DNA of 64,000 nt from Aristaeella lactis (GCF_018118585.1 NZ_CP069421.1:372001-436000), one strand, 5' to 3'. Counted from the first letter of the stretch, positions 1 through 8,191 are shown. Notes: generated from the sequence alone by a model not told the origin. A program made the numbers and translations.

Positions 1-1
1 T

Positions 2-742
2 ATTTCAGGCATAACTCCCGGCACGTACATCAGGAACAGAAGGCTTTCGCTTGCCGGACAGGAGCTTTTGTACACAGACGTAAAAGTAACAGATCTCGCG
101 ATGAAATACTGGTTCGACAGCGTGGATGGATTTACAAAAGCATTTTCGCGCTTTCATGGCATTACGCCAAGCGCGGTAAAGGCCGGCGGCAGAAGCCTTG
201 CAATGTACAATCCGCTTTCAATCAGAGTCACGATGGAAGGCGCAACACCCATCAGATACAGGATGACAGAGCAGAAAACGGTGACTTTTCTCGCAATTCC
301 ACGTTCCTTTTCAGTCGATATCATTGAAGATGATGATGACCACAGCATTTCTGATTTCTGGGGTGAATGCATATCAAATAATAAACTCGATCTGCTGAAA
401 TCCTTCCGCGAAAAAAATGATGACAGAGTTTTCGGGCTGTGCTCTGAACTGAAAGAGAACTCCACATCATTTGTTTACGCACTTGCAGTTGCTGTCCCAG
501 ATGACTTTGATTTTAGGCAGGCACCGGAGGGCTTTACAAAATGGGAAGTAGGGAAAAGCCGCTATGTAGTATTCAACTGCTATGGCAAAGATGGAGACTG
601 CATCTCAAAAGCGTGGGAAAACTATTACCAAAATTTTCTGCCGCAGAGCGGACTTGAATCAAAGGTGTCACCGGATTTTGAGGTTTATTTTGATAACGGA
701 AATCCGGACCTGATGTGTGAGCTTTGGATTCCAGTGGTTTAA
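2..742 (+). CDS. AraC-type transcriptional regulator with GyrI-like effector domain (5' partial)
   Basis: The reading frame is open to the left window edge, so the N-terminus is missing; the in-frame TTG at 68 is not a convincing start. The visible N-terminal part is the second half of an AraC helix-turn-helix: TDLAMKYWFDSVDGFTKAF followed by FHGITPSAVK is the typical second recognition helix. After a short linker come about 160 residues matching the GyrI-like/AraC effector-binding fold (MEGATPIRYRMTEQ, then a C-terminal end with FEVYFDNGNPDL and ELWIPV). Such proteins bind a small molecule and control nearby genes. The target cannot be told because the upstream genes are outside the window. 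A hairpin terminator follows the stop. Confidence 0.85.
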   Translation: MSGITPGTYIRNRRLSLAGQELLYTDVKVTDLAMKYWFDSVDGFTKAFSRFHGITPSAVKAGGRSLAMYNPLSIRVTMEGATPIRYRMTEQKTVTFLAIPRSFSVDIIEDDDDHSISDFWGECISNNKLDLLKSFREKNDDRVFGLCSELKENSTSFVYALAVAVPDDFDFRQAPEGFTKWEVGKSRYVVFNCYGKDGDCISKAWENYYQNFLPQSGLESKVSPDFEVYFDNGNPDLMCELWIPVV

Positions 743-786
743 TGGCCGTTTGACCTGAGACAATGAGTAAAGCACCGCAAAGGCGC

Positions 787-809
787 AATGTCATTTAGAT
801 AATGACATT
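787..809. repeat. Perfect 9-bp inverted repeat
   Basis: AATGTCATT and AATGACATT flank the 5-base loop TAGAT, just after the AraC-type gene. It could be an operator or part of the 3' end structure. The rest of 743-1224 holds a terminator, one long palindrome repeat and no credible gene. Confidence 0.5.
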
Positions 810-825
810 AACCAAGGGGCAAAGG

Positions 826-861
826 AAACTGACCGCCAGAGAAAGGTGGTCAGTTTTCTTC
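826..861 (+). terminator. Terminator of the AraC-type gene
   Basis: A 12-bp stem (AAACTGACCGCC with GGTGGTCAGTTT, one G-U pair) with loop AGAGAAA is followed by TTCTT. It lies about 85 bases after the stop. Confidence 0.55.
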
Positions 862-926
862 TGAGCAGAGAAATCTCTACAAACAGGTATACGAAAGAGG
901 CAGATGCTTTCATCTACTTCAGAAAA

Positions 927-999
927 GGGAACGATAGGGACGGTCCTTTTCGTTCCCACAGATCTCTCCACTGCGCCTGCGGCTTCGGTCGAGATGACA
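927..999. repeat. 73-bp composite palindrome, copy 1
   Basis: A near-palindrome (GGGAACGATAGGGACGG... to TTCGTTCCC) is joined to a second element that runs from GATCTCTCC to GGTCGAGATGACA. The same 73 bases recur at 2356-2428, on the other side of the HAD phosphatase gene. The second half belongs to the GATGACA palindrome family found throughout the window. Confidence 0.85.
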
Positions 1000-1224
1000 C
1001 GAAGGCCAAGACTCCGTATCAACCATGGGACAGGCTGCAGAAACAATAATTCTGCATTTTGAATTCTGCTTAGTCTGCGGCTGTTCCTATTGTTCCTGAT
1101 TGTTTGCCCTGGAATGAAGGAAAAAGGAAAGGAAAACGGGAATAATAATACACAGAGTTTATAAAACAGAAGATATTTCAGGTGAGGATTGTTTTGCTGG
1201 CATAAAACGCGGAGGAGGATGATC

Positions 1225-2298
1225 ATGAAAAAGTTGACCGCGGTGGTCATGGCGCTGATGATGATCACAATGATGTTATTTGCCGTGCCGGTACTGGCGG
1301 AGGAAAGCGAAGAGCTTTTTGCGGAATGGAATCCGGAGGCGCCGGCGCTGAAGGCACTGATCGAATACGTGGAAACTGTGACGAATGAGGAGTCGCCGGA
1401 CTATATTCCGCCGGTGGACCGGATCGCTGTCTTTGATATGGACGGTACGCTCTGCGCGGAACTGAATCCGACTTATCTGGAGTATTATCTGCTTGCCTGG
1501 AGAATCCTGAAGGACCGTTCCTGGCAGCCGGATGAGGAGATGCTGGAGTTTGGGCGTATGCTCCGGGATCACGCACTGGACGGATCTTTCCCGGAAGATA
1601 TGCCTATGCAGCACGCGCTGCACGCTGCAAAGGCCTATTCCGGTATGACGCTGTCAGAGTTTGCGGATTTCGTGACCAACTGCCTGGTGCGTGACGCGGA
1701 CGGGTTTGAAGGCATGACCTATGCAAACACCTTTTACGTTCCGATGATCGAAGTGGTGGAATACCTGCAGGACAATGACTTTAAGGTCTTTATCTGCAGC
1801 GGAAGCGACCGTTTCATCTGCCGGACCTTTATTGAAGGAATACTGGATATCCCTTATGAGCAGATCATCGGCATGGATGTGGCGGTGGAGGCTGTTAACC
1901 AGGGAGACACTGACGGTCTGGATTATGTCTTTACCAGTGATGACTGCATTGTTCGTACGGATAACCTGCTGATCAAGAACCTGAAGATGAACAAGGTGCT
2001 GCAGATCGTTCGGGAGATCGGACGCCAGCCTGTCCTGTCCTTTGGCAATTCCAGCGGCGATGTGAGCATGCACAACTATACGATCTATAATAATGGCTAC
2101 AAAAGCGCCGCGTTTATGCTGATCGCGGACAACGAGGAACAGGATTACGGGAATACGGAAAAAGCCCAGAAACTGCGGGAAAAATGGGAAGCAAACGGCT
2201 ATTATGTGATTTCGATGAAGGATGATTTCAGGACGATTTACGGGGAAGAAGTGAGCAAGACAGGGACATTCCACTGGCTGGAGGATCTTGCGGATTAA
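1225..2298 (+). CDS. Secreted HAD-superfamily phosphatase
   Basis: 357 residues with a Sec signal peptide (MKKLTAVVMALMMITMMLF... cleaved near VLA-EE). HAD motif I is VFDMDGTLC with the nucleophile and acid aspartates at about residues 71 and 73. Motif II is FICSGSDR, and the C-terminal acidic motif is FGNSSGDVSM. The layout resembles phosphoserine-phosphatase-like (type I) HAD enzymes, so it should hydrolyse a phosphomonoester outside the membrane; the substrate is unknown. GGAGGAGG at 1211-1218 gives a 6-base spacing to ATG 1225, better than ATG 1219 or the longer frame from 1189. It is monocistronic, ended by a strong terminator, and flanked by two identical 73-bp repeats. Confidence 0.88.
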   Translation: MKKLTAVVMALMMITMMLFAVPVLAEESEELFAEWNPEAPALKALIEYVETVTNEESPDYIPPVDRIAVFDMDGTLCAELNPTYLEYYLLAWRILKDRSWQPDEEMLEFGRMLRDHALDGSFPEDMPMQHALHAAKAYSGMTLSEFADFVTNCLVRDADGFEGMTYANTFYVPMIEVVEYLQDNDFKVFICSGSDRFICRTFIEGILDIPYEQIIGMDVAVEAVNQGDTDGLDYVFTSDDCIVRTDNLLIKNLKMNKVLQIVREIGRQPVLSFGNSSGDVSMHNYTIYNNGYKSAAFMLIADNEEQDYGNTEKAQKLREKWEANGYYVISMKDDFRTIYGEEVSKTGTFHWLEDLAD

Positions 2299-2312
2299 TA
2301 GGGAAGGAATGG

Positions 2313-2345
2313 AAAAAAGGAACGGATAGAGTCCGTTCCTTTTTT
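2313..2345 (+). terminator. Terminator of the HAD phosphatase gene
   Basis: AAAAAAGGAACGGA and TCCGTTCCTTTTTT pair perfectly over 14 bp with loop TAGAG, giving a stem with a U-run. Confidence 0.85.
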
Positions 2346-2355
2346 GATGCGTGAA

Positions 2356-2428
2356 GGGAACGATAGGGACGGTCCTTTTCGTTCCCACAGATCTCTCCAC
2401 TGCGCCTGCGGCTTCGGTCGAGATGACA
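2356..2428. repeat. 73-bp composite palindrome, copy 2
   Basis: Identical by eye to 927-999 and in the same orientation. The HAD phosphatase gene is therefore bracketed by direct repeats. Confidence 0.85.
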
Positions 2429-2464
2429 TTTGGGGATGTGCTTTAGGGACGATTCGTTGTTTGG

Positions 2465-2490
2465 AGTGAAGAGTGAAGAGTGTAGAGTTG
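2465..2490 (+). repeat. Heptanucleotide tandem tract (GTGAAGA type)
   Basis: Three to four imperfect copies of a 7-base unit: GTGAAGA, GTGAAGA, GTGTAGA, GTT. It is one of many 7-base-period tracts in intergenic DNA of this window. Confidence 0.7.
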
Positions 2491-2506
2491 TGGACGTTAA
2501 ATGGTT

Positions 2507-3595
2507 TTAACGTCCTCGACGACGATCGATGCCCGCGGTCTGGTAGTAGCGGGCTTTTTCCGCGTACATCATTTCATCAGATTCCTTCAGCATTTCACTG
2601 ATGGATTTCGAACCGTTCTCCGAGCAGCTATAGCCGATGGCACAGGTGAATTCCGTTTCGGCAAGATTCCTCTGGATGCGGTCAATCAGCAGGTGCACAT
2701 CGCTTTCCAGGGCCTGCTGGCAGATGATCAGGAATTCGTCTCCGCCGATCCGGTAAACAGACTGATGGGATTTGGCGGCACGCTTGAAACAAAGTGCCAG
2801 GGTGGTCAGCGCGTCATCCCCGGCGGCATGGCCGCGGGTGTCATTGATCCGCTTGAGGCCGTTCATATCCATGGAGACGAGGGCGGTGATACTGCCTGCC
2901 TCGGTTTCCATATCGGCATAGCAGGCCTGGCGGTTGAGAAGCCCGGTCAGGGAATCCTGTTTGGTCAGGTTCAGGATAGAGAACAGATAATAGGTAAACA
3001 GGGCGATGGAGATGGTTTCGCAGAAAATATGTGAATAGATTGGACCCAGCAGGAAAGGCAGGATGACGCCGGAGCCCAGGGTTAAAGCAAAGAACGCGAT
3101 GGGAATCAGTTCCATGGACTGTTTATTGCTTCGCCTGTAGAGGACATAGATCAGGTTGCTGCCGTACAGCCCGGGGATTATGTAGGGAAGAAACCGCAGC
3201 GGGCCGTACTGGATAGAACCGTCTTCCAGCGGGCGGCAGATGATGTTGGTGAAAATGTTGATAAAACAGAGGATCGCAAGGATAATGGCGGGAATGAAAA
3301 TAGCCCGCTTGAGCTTTTTGACCAGGGTATAGAGTACCTGGGCATCAATGAACGGGGTGGCGCTGTAACGGATGGCCATCAGAACGGACCGTCCCTTCCA
3401 TACAATGCCATGGTCATTCAGGAAAAATTCAACAAAAACAATAACGGAAAGGATCAGAACCTCCAGAATCAGCAGGCACATCCGGTTGGCAAAGGTTTTG
3501 TCGAGAAAGGAGGTGGTTCTCAGCGAGATCAGGAAGGCCAGGGATACCAGGATCAGAGCCCAGTTCTGGATGATGTACTCCTTTAACATTAACAC
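2507..3595 (-). CDS. Membrane-bound diguanylate cyclase (GGDEF)
   Basis: 362 residues. The first about 205 residues contain about six hydrophobic segments. The C-terminal GGDEF domain starts at QDSLTGLLNRQ, contains DMNGLKRINDTRGH and ends with the intact signature RIGGDEF (about 284-288), so it should make c-di-GMP from GTP. No RxxD inhibitory site is obvious before the signature. No EAL or HD-GYP domain was seen in the window. The GTG at 3595 is preceded by GGGGAG at 11 bases; ATG 3589 is the alternative. A TGTACAA inverted repeat lies in its upstream region. Confidence 0.88.
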   Translation of the reverse strand: MLMLKEYIIQNWALILVSLAFLISLRTTSFLDKTFANRMCLLILEVLILSVIVFVEFFLNDHGIVWKGRSVLMAIRYSATPFIDAQVLYTLVKKLKRAIFIPAIILAILCFINIFTNIICRPLEDGSIQYGPLRFLPYIIPGLYGSNLIYVLYRRSNKQSMELIPIAFFALTLGSGVILPFLLGPIYSHIFCETISIALFTYYLFSILNLTKQDSLTGLLNRQACYADMETEAGSITALVSMDMNGLKRINDTRGHAAGDDALTTLALCFKRAAKSHQSVYRIGGDEFLIICQQALESDVHLLIDRIQRNLAETEFTCAIGYSCSENGSKSISEMLKESDEMMYAEKARYYQTAGIDRRRGR

Positions 3596-3663
3596 GCTTT
3601 CAAACGCTCCCCGTCAGAGAAAATAAAAGTCCTGATAATGCATAATAAACCAGGATCGCGAAA

Positions 3664-3683
3664 TGTACAAGATATTTTGTACA
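3664..3683. promoter_or_regulatory. Inverted repeat upstream of the GGDEF gene
   Basis: TGTACAA and TTGTACA flank GATATT, about 70-90 bases upstream of the GGDEF start. On the minus strand TTGTAC could be a -35 box with a rough ATTATG -10, so a bound regulator would block the promoter. This is inference from position only. Confidence 0.4.
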
Positions 3684-3724
3684 GATTAGTCTGTGTAATG
3701 CAAAACATTTACACTTTCTATTGG

Positions 3725-3982
3725 TTATTTTACGTTTTTGCCAATGATGCCGGTTACCACCCGGCCGACGATGCCAACAATCAGGGCGGTCAGTCCGGCG
3801 GTAAGCAGTTCATCACCGACATGGCTGTTGACGGTGTACCGGAGCTGGAGCTCCGGAGTCGGATCCTGGTAGGGGATACCGGCTTTGATGACCAGGTAAT
3901 AGGCGCTGAGCAGGAGAATGATGACTCCGGCGATGATAAAACCGCGGGAAAGGGTTTTCAATGACTCAACTGTTTTCTTCAT
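3725..3982 (-). CDS. Small two-helix membrane protein
   Basis: 85 residues from ATG 3982 (MKKTVESLKTLSRG), with AAGGAA 11 bases upstream. There are two hydrophobic helices: about residues 14-30 (FIIAGVIILLLSAYYL) and about 62-82 (LLTAGLTALIVGIVGRVV). Between them is a polar, probably external loop of about 30 residues. The longer frame to 4087 runs into the preceding gene and is unlikely. It lies 46 bases after the transglutaminase-like gene and is probably cotranscribed. No family was recognised. Confidence 0.65.
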   Translation of the reverse strand: MKKTVESLKTLSRGFIIAGVIILLLSAYYLVIKAGIPYQDPTPELQLRYTVNSHVGDELLTAGLTALIVGIVGRVVTGIIGKNVK

Positions 3983-4028
3983 TTTCAGAACATTCCTTTG
4001 TTTTGTTATTCCGGTCGGGATGGCAGGA

Positions 4029-4586
4029 TCAATACAGATCGTAATCGGAAGCCAGTACTTCGGAAAATGCGACGGCGCTGCTGTCATCGATACTCATAAA
4101 CCGCATCGCGGGATTGCAAACCTTGATCTGATCGCCGATCATGGCTAACACCCAGGCGGAAGGATACTTATATGTGATTTCCCGGGAAACCAGCAGCATT
4201 GTGGGAATTCCCTGACTCCTGAGCATGGCGCACATCAGGGAAGCAAGATCCAGTTCTATTCCCATTCGGGTGCGCCAGCATTCATCCGGATCCGGAACAG
4301 TATAGTTTTCCACGGTTATACTTTTGATGTAGTCATACACGAAGTTTTCATCAAAATACTCAAGAAGCTTGTTGTAGATCTCTTCCTGATCCGTTATGCC
4401 TTCGCAAAATTCGGCAGCAAACTGAACGTATTTTGATTCCTCTGTGAAGGGGACCATCTCATTAGGGAGAAGATAAGCAGACATTGATTCTTCTTCCGCA
4501 GGTTCCGCGAAAACAGCCCCGGTGCTGCCGGTCAAAACAACAACACTGCACAGGAGAATGAACAGTTTCTGTAAAGTCTTCTTCAT
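4029..4586 (-). CDS. Secreted transglutaminase-like protein lacking the catalytic triad
   Basis: 185 residues with a clear signal peptide (MKKTLQKLFILLCSVVVLTG..., cleavage near VFA-EP). The segment MGIELDLASLMCAMLRSQGI aligns with the transglutaminase core motif G-x-C-x-D-x-A followed by LxRxxGIP, but the catalytic Cys position is Glu. The usual H-A-W is S-A-W (PSAWVLAM), and the usual D-P is N-P (VCNPAM). All three catalytic residues therefore appear replaced. This suggests a non-enzymatic surface or binding role rather than protein crosslinking or proteolysis. AAGGAG precedes ATG 4586. The small membrane protein downstream may be a partner. Confidence 0.7.
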   Translation of the reverse strand: MKKTLQKLFILLCSVVVLTGSTGAVFAEPAEEESMSAYLLPNEMVPFTEESKYVQFAAEFCEGITDQEEIYNKLLEYFDENFVYDYIKSITVENYTVPDPDECWRTRMGIELDLASLMCAMLRSQGIPTMLLVSREITYKYPSAWVLAMIGDQIKVCNPAMRFMSIDDSSAVAFSEVLASDYDLY

Positions 4587-4687
4587 GGCTTTATCTCCTT
4601 CATGATGATTGTGATGATGCTGCTATATACTATACGATAAAACGGGGAATAATGCCACATACAGAGCCGGGAACATGAAAAGAACAG

Positions 4688-4706
4688 CCGGGGGAAACGC
4701 TCCCCC
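4688..4706 (-). terminator. Hairpin after the 4758-5342 gene
   Basis: CGGGGG and CCCCCG pair around a 7-base loop. On the minus strand the stem is followed by GCTGTTCTTTTC, a weak U-tract. Confidence 0.45.
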
Positions 4707-4757
4707 GACTGAATGAATCATCCCTCTGCTCAGAACATTTGTCCCCGGCTGGGGCAG

Positions 4758-5342
4758 TTAAGCCATGGCTCTTCTCTTCAGGGCTTCGACAGCTTCGTAA
4801 ACCCTGTCGGACAGATTGTCGATCCGGGCGCGGGCGTTGTTGATCTTGTCCTGGACCATCAAGTCACTGAAGAAGTTGTCGCAGAAGATGTCCAGCATGG
4901 ATACCAGGGAACCGGTATCGATCTGCAGATCCTCATCGTCCACATCCCGGAGCTCCCGGGCAAAGTTGCGCAGGTCGCGGTTGGCCAGGGACATCCACTC
5001 GTTGGCGTTGTCGATCTTGCTATGCTTGATGAAGCTGGAGATCATGCCGCCGCCGAGCATGTCATAGATGCCCCAGTTCCGGGCGGAATTCAGCTGCTTT
5101 TTGGCTTCATTCAGGCTGTCCAGGGCACGCTCACCGGCATGGATGGCCTCATTGATCTCCCGAAGTTCATCATCAGAAGCGACGGGACGGGGTGCGTCAT
5201 AAGACGTGTTCCGGGTGACGTATCCGGAGTCAGAGGGTTCATACCGGTCTTCCTCATAATTGTCTTCTATACGGTTCTGACGGTTTTTCCGGTAGAGGTA
5301 GTATCCTATACCGATTCCAACAATAACTGCAAAAATCTCCAT
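4758..5342 (-). CDS. Conserved membrane-anchored helical protein of unknown function
   Basis: 194 residues. One N-terminal transmembrane helix (MEIFAVIVGIGIGYYLY) is followed by a short basic/acidic linker and then a long helical region. The core ARNWGIYDMLGGGMISSFIK, then HSKIDNANEWMSLA and FARELRDVDDED, gives a glycine-rich turn between helices. A coiled-coil-like C-terminus ends in basic residues. I recall similar hypothetical proteins in Firmicutes but no function. GGGAGG precedes ATG 5342. It is likely monocistronic. Confidence 0.75.
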   Translation of the reverse strand: MEIFAVIVGIGIGYYLYRKNRQNRIEDNYEEDRYEPSDSGYVTRNTSYDAPRPVASDDELREINEAIHAGERALDSLNEAKKQLNSARNWGIYDMLGGGMISSFIKHSKIDNANEWMSLANRDLRNFARELRDVDDEDLQIDTGSLVSMLDIFCDNFFSDLMVQDKINNARARIDNLSDRVYEAVEALKRRAMA

Positions 5343-5486
5343 CTCGTAAAACCTCCCTGGGAGAAGTGCCTCCCGATGAACCTATCGTAAAGGAAAATGG
5401 AGGAGAAAAACAGGCCGGATGAGGACAAATAGACAGGGGTATTTCGCTGAAGTGGGCCATGTTTCCGAAGAACACACGCAGTGTTC

Positions 5487-5687
5487 AGAAGTTTTTCACA
5501 TAATCATTAGGTACACATAAGGAAAGGGGAATAAGATGCAATTGTCAAAGGGAGACACGGCCGACTCCCGCCAACGACGGGCATCATCCACGCCGGTTCC
5601 GTTTCATTTTCCGGCGGAGATGTTTCGATATAGATTCTCCCCACTTTTCTCTTGCGGCGCCACAGCACATGGCGCCGCTCTTTTTAT
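5487..5687 (+). ncRNA. Possible small RNA ending at an intrinsic terminator
   Basis: No plus-strand gene ends here, yet a strong plus-strand terminator sits at 5654-5687. The preceding 150 bases can form short hairpins (GGGAG/CTCCC; CCCG/CGGG; CCGG/CCGG). An ORF from ATG 5536 reads straight through the terminator into antisense of the DUF4179 gene, so a peptide is unlikely. A short untranslated transcript is the simplest reading. No known RNA family was recognised. Confidence 0.28.
5654..5687 (+). terminator. Strong plus-strand terminator
   Basis: GCGGCGCCA and TGGCGCCGC pair over 9 bp with loop CAGCACA, followed by TCTTTTTAT. Confidence 0.75.
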
Positions 5688-5694
5688 ACAAATG

Positions 5695-5722
5695 AAAAGG
5701 CCCGGGCAGATGCCCGGGTCTA
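5695..5722 (-). terminator. Terminator of the sigma/anti-sigma operon
   Basis: CCCGGGCA and TGCCCGGG pair around GA. On the minus strand the stem is followed by CCTTTTCATTT, directly after the DUF4179 stop. Confidence 0.75.
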
Positions 5723-5738
5723 AGCGTGGGAGAAATCC

Positions 5739-7124
5739 TTATTCCAGGTTGAGGATTACGGCGAGGTCGTCCCGCTCCACCGGGCCGTCAGCTGTGTGCT
5801 GCACAGGAACCAGGGTGACTGTATGAAGCGGTCGGTTGGCAACGTATTGCAGTATATGGTTTACATAAAGTTCTTTTGCGTCAGTATGAGTCATATCGTA
5901 GTTGACGTTCCCCTCAAGGAGTCCGGGTTCATCGGACTTCAGGACAAATTCCCACTCCAGATCATCATAGAATTCATTTGGCACATTGAGATATTTTGTC
6001 GTGACCAGAACGTTGATTCCGTCTGCTGTGGCTTCGGCCCTCGGGACTGTATACTTCTGCTCTTCAGGAAGAGTAAAGCTGACAGGCGCCGGCAGTTTCA
6101 GGATCTCAGCGCGTTCCGCTTCGAAACTGAAGACCGCCTCTTCTTCCTGTGTGAAAACATCACGCTTATACAGGTTGAAAATGTATTCGTCCAGATCGCC
6201 TTCGAAGCACAGGATACCGTCTTCATCCTCGAACGGATACAGGATGATCTCTTCCAGCCCATAACCGTTGTTATACAACAGCAGTTCATGCCGTGCGTAC
6301 GCTTCTTCCCGGAGCTTATAGAGATTTTCTGCCAGCGCTCCGTGGTAACGGGAGTTAATGGTCGCCGGTCCCTGAAGATTCGTCAGTTTGAACATTAGTG
6401 ACTCGATGTTGGGCGCATTCTGGGAGTCCGGGTCAGATACGATGATATCGTCTAAAGAATATTCCGAATAAGCAATATTCCAGTCCGTGTGCAGGACATT
6501 GAAGGTGACTGTCCACTGTACATCCTGGTCTATGGTGATCGGCTTATTATCAGAATACTGGAGATCAGCCTCAAAGATCATGTCATCCAGGCTTCCGTTT
6601 TCCTGACCGCATGGCGGTTCAATTTCCGGAACCCAGAAGCCCCTGCCATCATCAGGCCCGTCCACTACCCAGAGATTGGTCTGCCAAATTTTGCTCCCGC
6701 TTGTGGCTTTGATGGAGGGGATGACATAGACCCGTTCAGCGTCTTCCTTGGGCGTTACACTCATGGTGAACCTCAGCTTGGCTCCGTCAAAAACGGCCTC
6801 ACTGATTTCGGCACTGAAGTATTTGCCTTCCCAGGTTTGCCCTATTGTCATGATTCTGTCTGTGAAAGCGGTGTTTTCAGCCTGGTCCGGGAAATGCTTT
6901 ATCAGGCCGAACCCGTTTGTGACCGCGGCAGCCACGGCGGTCATGAGCAGCATAACGGCTATGACGATGACTGCACCGGCGGGCAGTTTCTTCTTCATAT
7001 GTTGTTCTTCCTTTCCCTGCGCCCGGACGCGGATCTTCTGCGCCAGCCAGGGGTCAGGCTTCGCGGCTGAGGTGACTTGCTCCACAGCCTGATGAACTTT
7101 CTGATGGATATTGGATCCACTCAT
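5739..7124 (-). CDS. DUF4179-type membrane protein, probable anti-sigma factor
   Basis: 461 residues. The first about 43 are cytoplasmic (SNIHQKVHQAVEQV), then one transmembrane helix (LPAGAVIVIAVMLLMTAVAA), then a large extracellular region with beta-rich text typical of DUF4179 proteins (FTDRIMTIGQTWEGKYFSAE, then AVFDGAKLRFTMSVTPK). The gene overlaps the 3' end of the ECF sigma gene by 71 bases, the usual arrangement for a sigma and its membrane inhibitor. AAAGGAGG precedes ATG 7124. The external region presumably senses an envelope signal and releases the sigma factor; this is inferred from context. Confidence 0.82.
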   Translation of the reverse strand: MSGSNIHQKVHQAVEQVTSAAKPDPWLAQKIRVRAQGKEEQHMKKKLPAGAVIVIAVMLLMTAVAAAVTNGFGLIKHFPDQAENTAFTDRIMTIGQTWEGKYFSAEISEAVFDGAKLRFTMSVTPKEDAERVYVIPSIKATSGSKIWQTNLWVVDGPDDGRGFWVPEIEPPCGQENGSLDDMIFEADLQYSDNKPITIDQDVQWTVTFNVLHTDWNIAYSEYSLDDIIVSDPDSQNAPNIESLMFKLTNLQGPATINSRYHGALAENLYKLREEAYARHELLLYNNGYGLEEIILYPFEDEDGILCFEGDLDEYIFNLYKRDVFTQEEEAVFSFEAERAEILKLPAPVSFTLPEEQKYTVPRAEATADGINVLVTTKYLNVPNEFYDDLEWEFVLKSDEPGLLEGNVNYDMTHTDAKELYVNHILQYVANRPLHTVTLVPVQHTADGPVERDDLAVILNLE

Positions 7125-7641
7125 CTTCCTGTCCTCCTTTCAGCACGTCCCGCAGTAATCCCTGGGCGTGATCTAATCGTCTTGATACAGTTGAGACGGA
7201 GGTGTGCAGGATATCCGCAATTTCCGCCTGATTCATGTCCTGGTAATAGTAAAGGAGGATTACGTCCTTGTACCGGACAGGCAGTTTCAGGATTGCCTGT
7301 CCCAGGGCTTCAGCTTCCTCGTCCCGGCTGTCATCCCCGGCAGCGATCTGAAGGTCATCCGGCGTGACGCGCCTGTCATGGTGGCGGAACCACGCGGAAC
7401 GGAGCATGTCCTTGCAGGTGTTTACTCCTATCTTCATGATCCAGGTTTTCATGCTGCAGTCATCCCTGAATTGCCGGAGGCTTTTATATACCTTCAGGAA
7501 GGTTTCCTGAACCGCGTCTTCCGCGAGTGACATGTCACGAAGGTACATAAAACACAGCCGTTTCAGCGGCAGCTGGTACTCCAGTACCATACGGTCAAAC
7601 AGATCCTCTGTATTGCAGGATGGGCCCTTTTCCGCAATCAT
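7054..7641 (-). CDS. ECF RNA polymerase sigma factor
   Basis: 195 residues. Region 2 shows LKRLCFMYLRDMSLAEDAVQ, then ETFLKVYKSLRQFRDDCSMK and WIMKIGVNTCKDMLR. Region 4 shows LPVRYKDVILLYYYQDMNQA followed by EIADILHTSVSTVSRRLDHA, the helix-turn-helix that reads the -35 box. GGAGGT precedes ATG 7641. It is translationally coupled to the downstream DUF4179 anti-sigma candidate. It should direct a small envelope-stress-type regulon; the regulon cannot be seen here. Confidence 0.92.
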   Translation of the reverse strand: MIAEKGPSCNTEDLFDRMVLEYQLPLKRLCFMYLRDMSLAEDAVQETFLKVYKSLRQFRDDCSMKTWIMKIGVNTCKDMLRSAWFRHHDRRVTPDDLQIAAGDDSRDEEAEALGQAILKLPVRYKDVILLYYYQDMNQAEIADILHTSVSTVSRRLDHAQGLLRDVLKGGQEDEWIQYPSESSSGCGASHLSREA

Positions 7642-7720
7642 CCGGTGACCGACCTCCTTTCACTTATACAGACGATGCTGACTTTCGTTTTTTGCAGGAG
7701 AAAGGAAAAAGTTGAAAAAA

Positions 7721-8170
7721 TTAGTCAAGACGTTTCAGGCAGGAGTGCTTTTCATCGATGGCAAAGCCGTTCTGCCGGTAGAAGTTCAGGGTGGATTCCT
7801 TGTTGGATCCGGTTTCCAGTGAGATCTTATAGCAATGGAACGCCTTTGCGATATCCGAGGCTTTCTGGAGCAACGCGGAGGCATACCCCTTCTGCCGGTG
7901 ATCCGCATGGGTGACGACGTTCTCAATGACCGCAAAGGGGCGGACGTTGTGGGTCATGCTCCGTATAATGGACATCTGCACGGAGGAGACCACTTCGCCG
8001 TTTTCCTCTGCGATCAGGATATAGTTGTAGTTGTCGTTTTCATATTCAGCCAGGAGTTTTTTCCAGACCGCCATATTCTGTTCTTCCTGAGGCGGGTATT
8101 TGGTCAAGTGTTCAAAATAGAGAACTTTCAGCGCTTCAGCGTCTTTCGCTGCTGCTTCACGAATGATCAT
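7721..8170 (-). CDS. GNAT-family N-acetyltransferase
   Basis: 149 residues, the usual length for a single GNAT domain. MIIREAAAKDAEALKVLY is the N-terminal strand-helix. The acetyl-CoA loop is VVTHADHRQKGYASALLQKA (R/Q-x-x-G-x-A type). The end CYKISLETGSNKESTLNFYR with QNGF is the conserved C-terminal strand and helix. It transfers an acetyl group to an unknown amine. GGGGTGG precedes ATG 8170. The next gene upstream on the same strand (8192-8446) ends 21 bases away, so the two may form an operon. Confidence 0.9.
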   Translation of the reverse strand: MIIREAAAKDAEALKVLYFEHLTKYPPQEEQNMAVWKKLLAEYENDNYNYILIAEENGEVVSSVQMSIIRSMTHNVRPFAVIENVVTHADHRQKGYASALLQKASDIAKAFHCYKISLETGSNKESTLNFYRQNGFAIDEKHSCLKRLD

Positions 8171-8191
8171 AAGCCACCCCGTTTCTTCTGG

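Noticed and set aside
846-1049. 67-residue plus-strand ORF containing text like GNDRDGPFRSHRSLHCACGF
   Set aside because: It is a translation of the 73-bp palindrome repeat. The same peptide can be read at other copies, and there is no ribosome binding site.
4029-4586. Active transglutaminase
   Set aside because: The Cys, His and Asp positions of the catalytic motifs are Glu, Ser and Asn.
5536-5826. 96-residue ORF with a fair ribosome site
   Set aside because: It reads through a strong terminator and into antisense of the DUF4179 gene; its composition is not protein-like.
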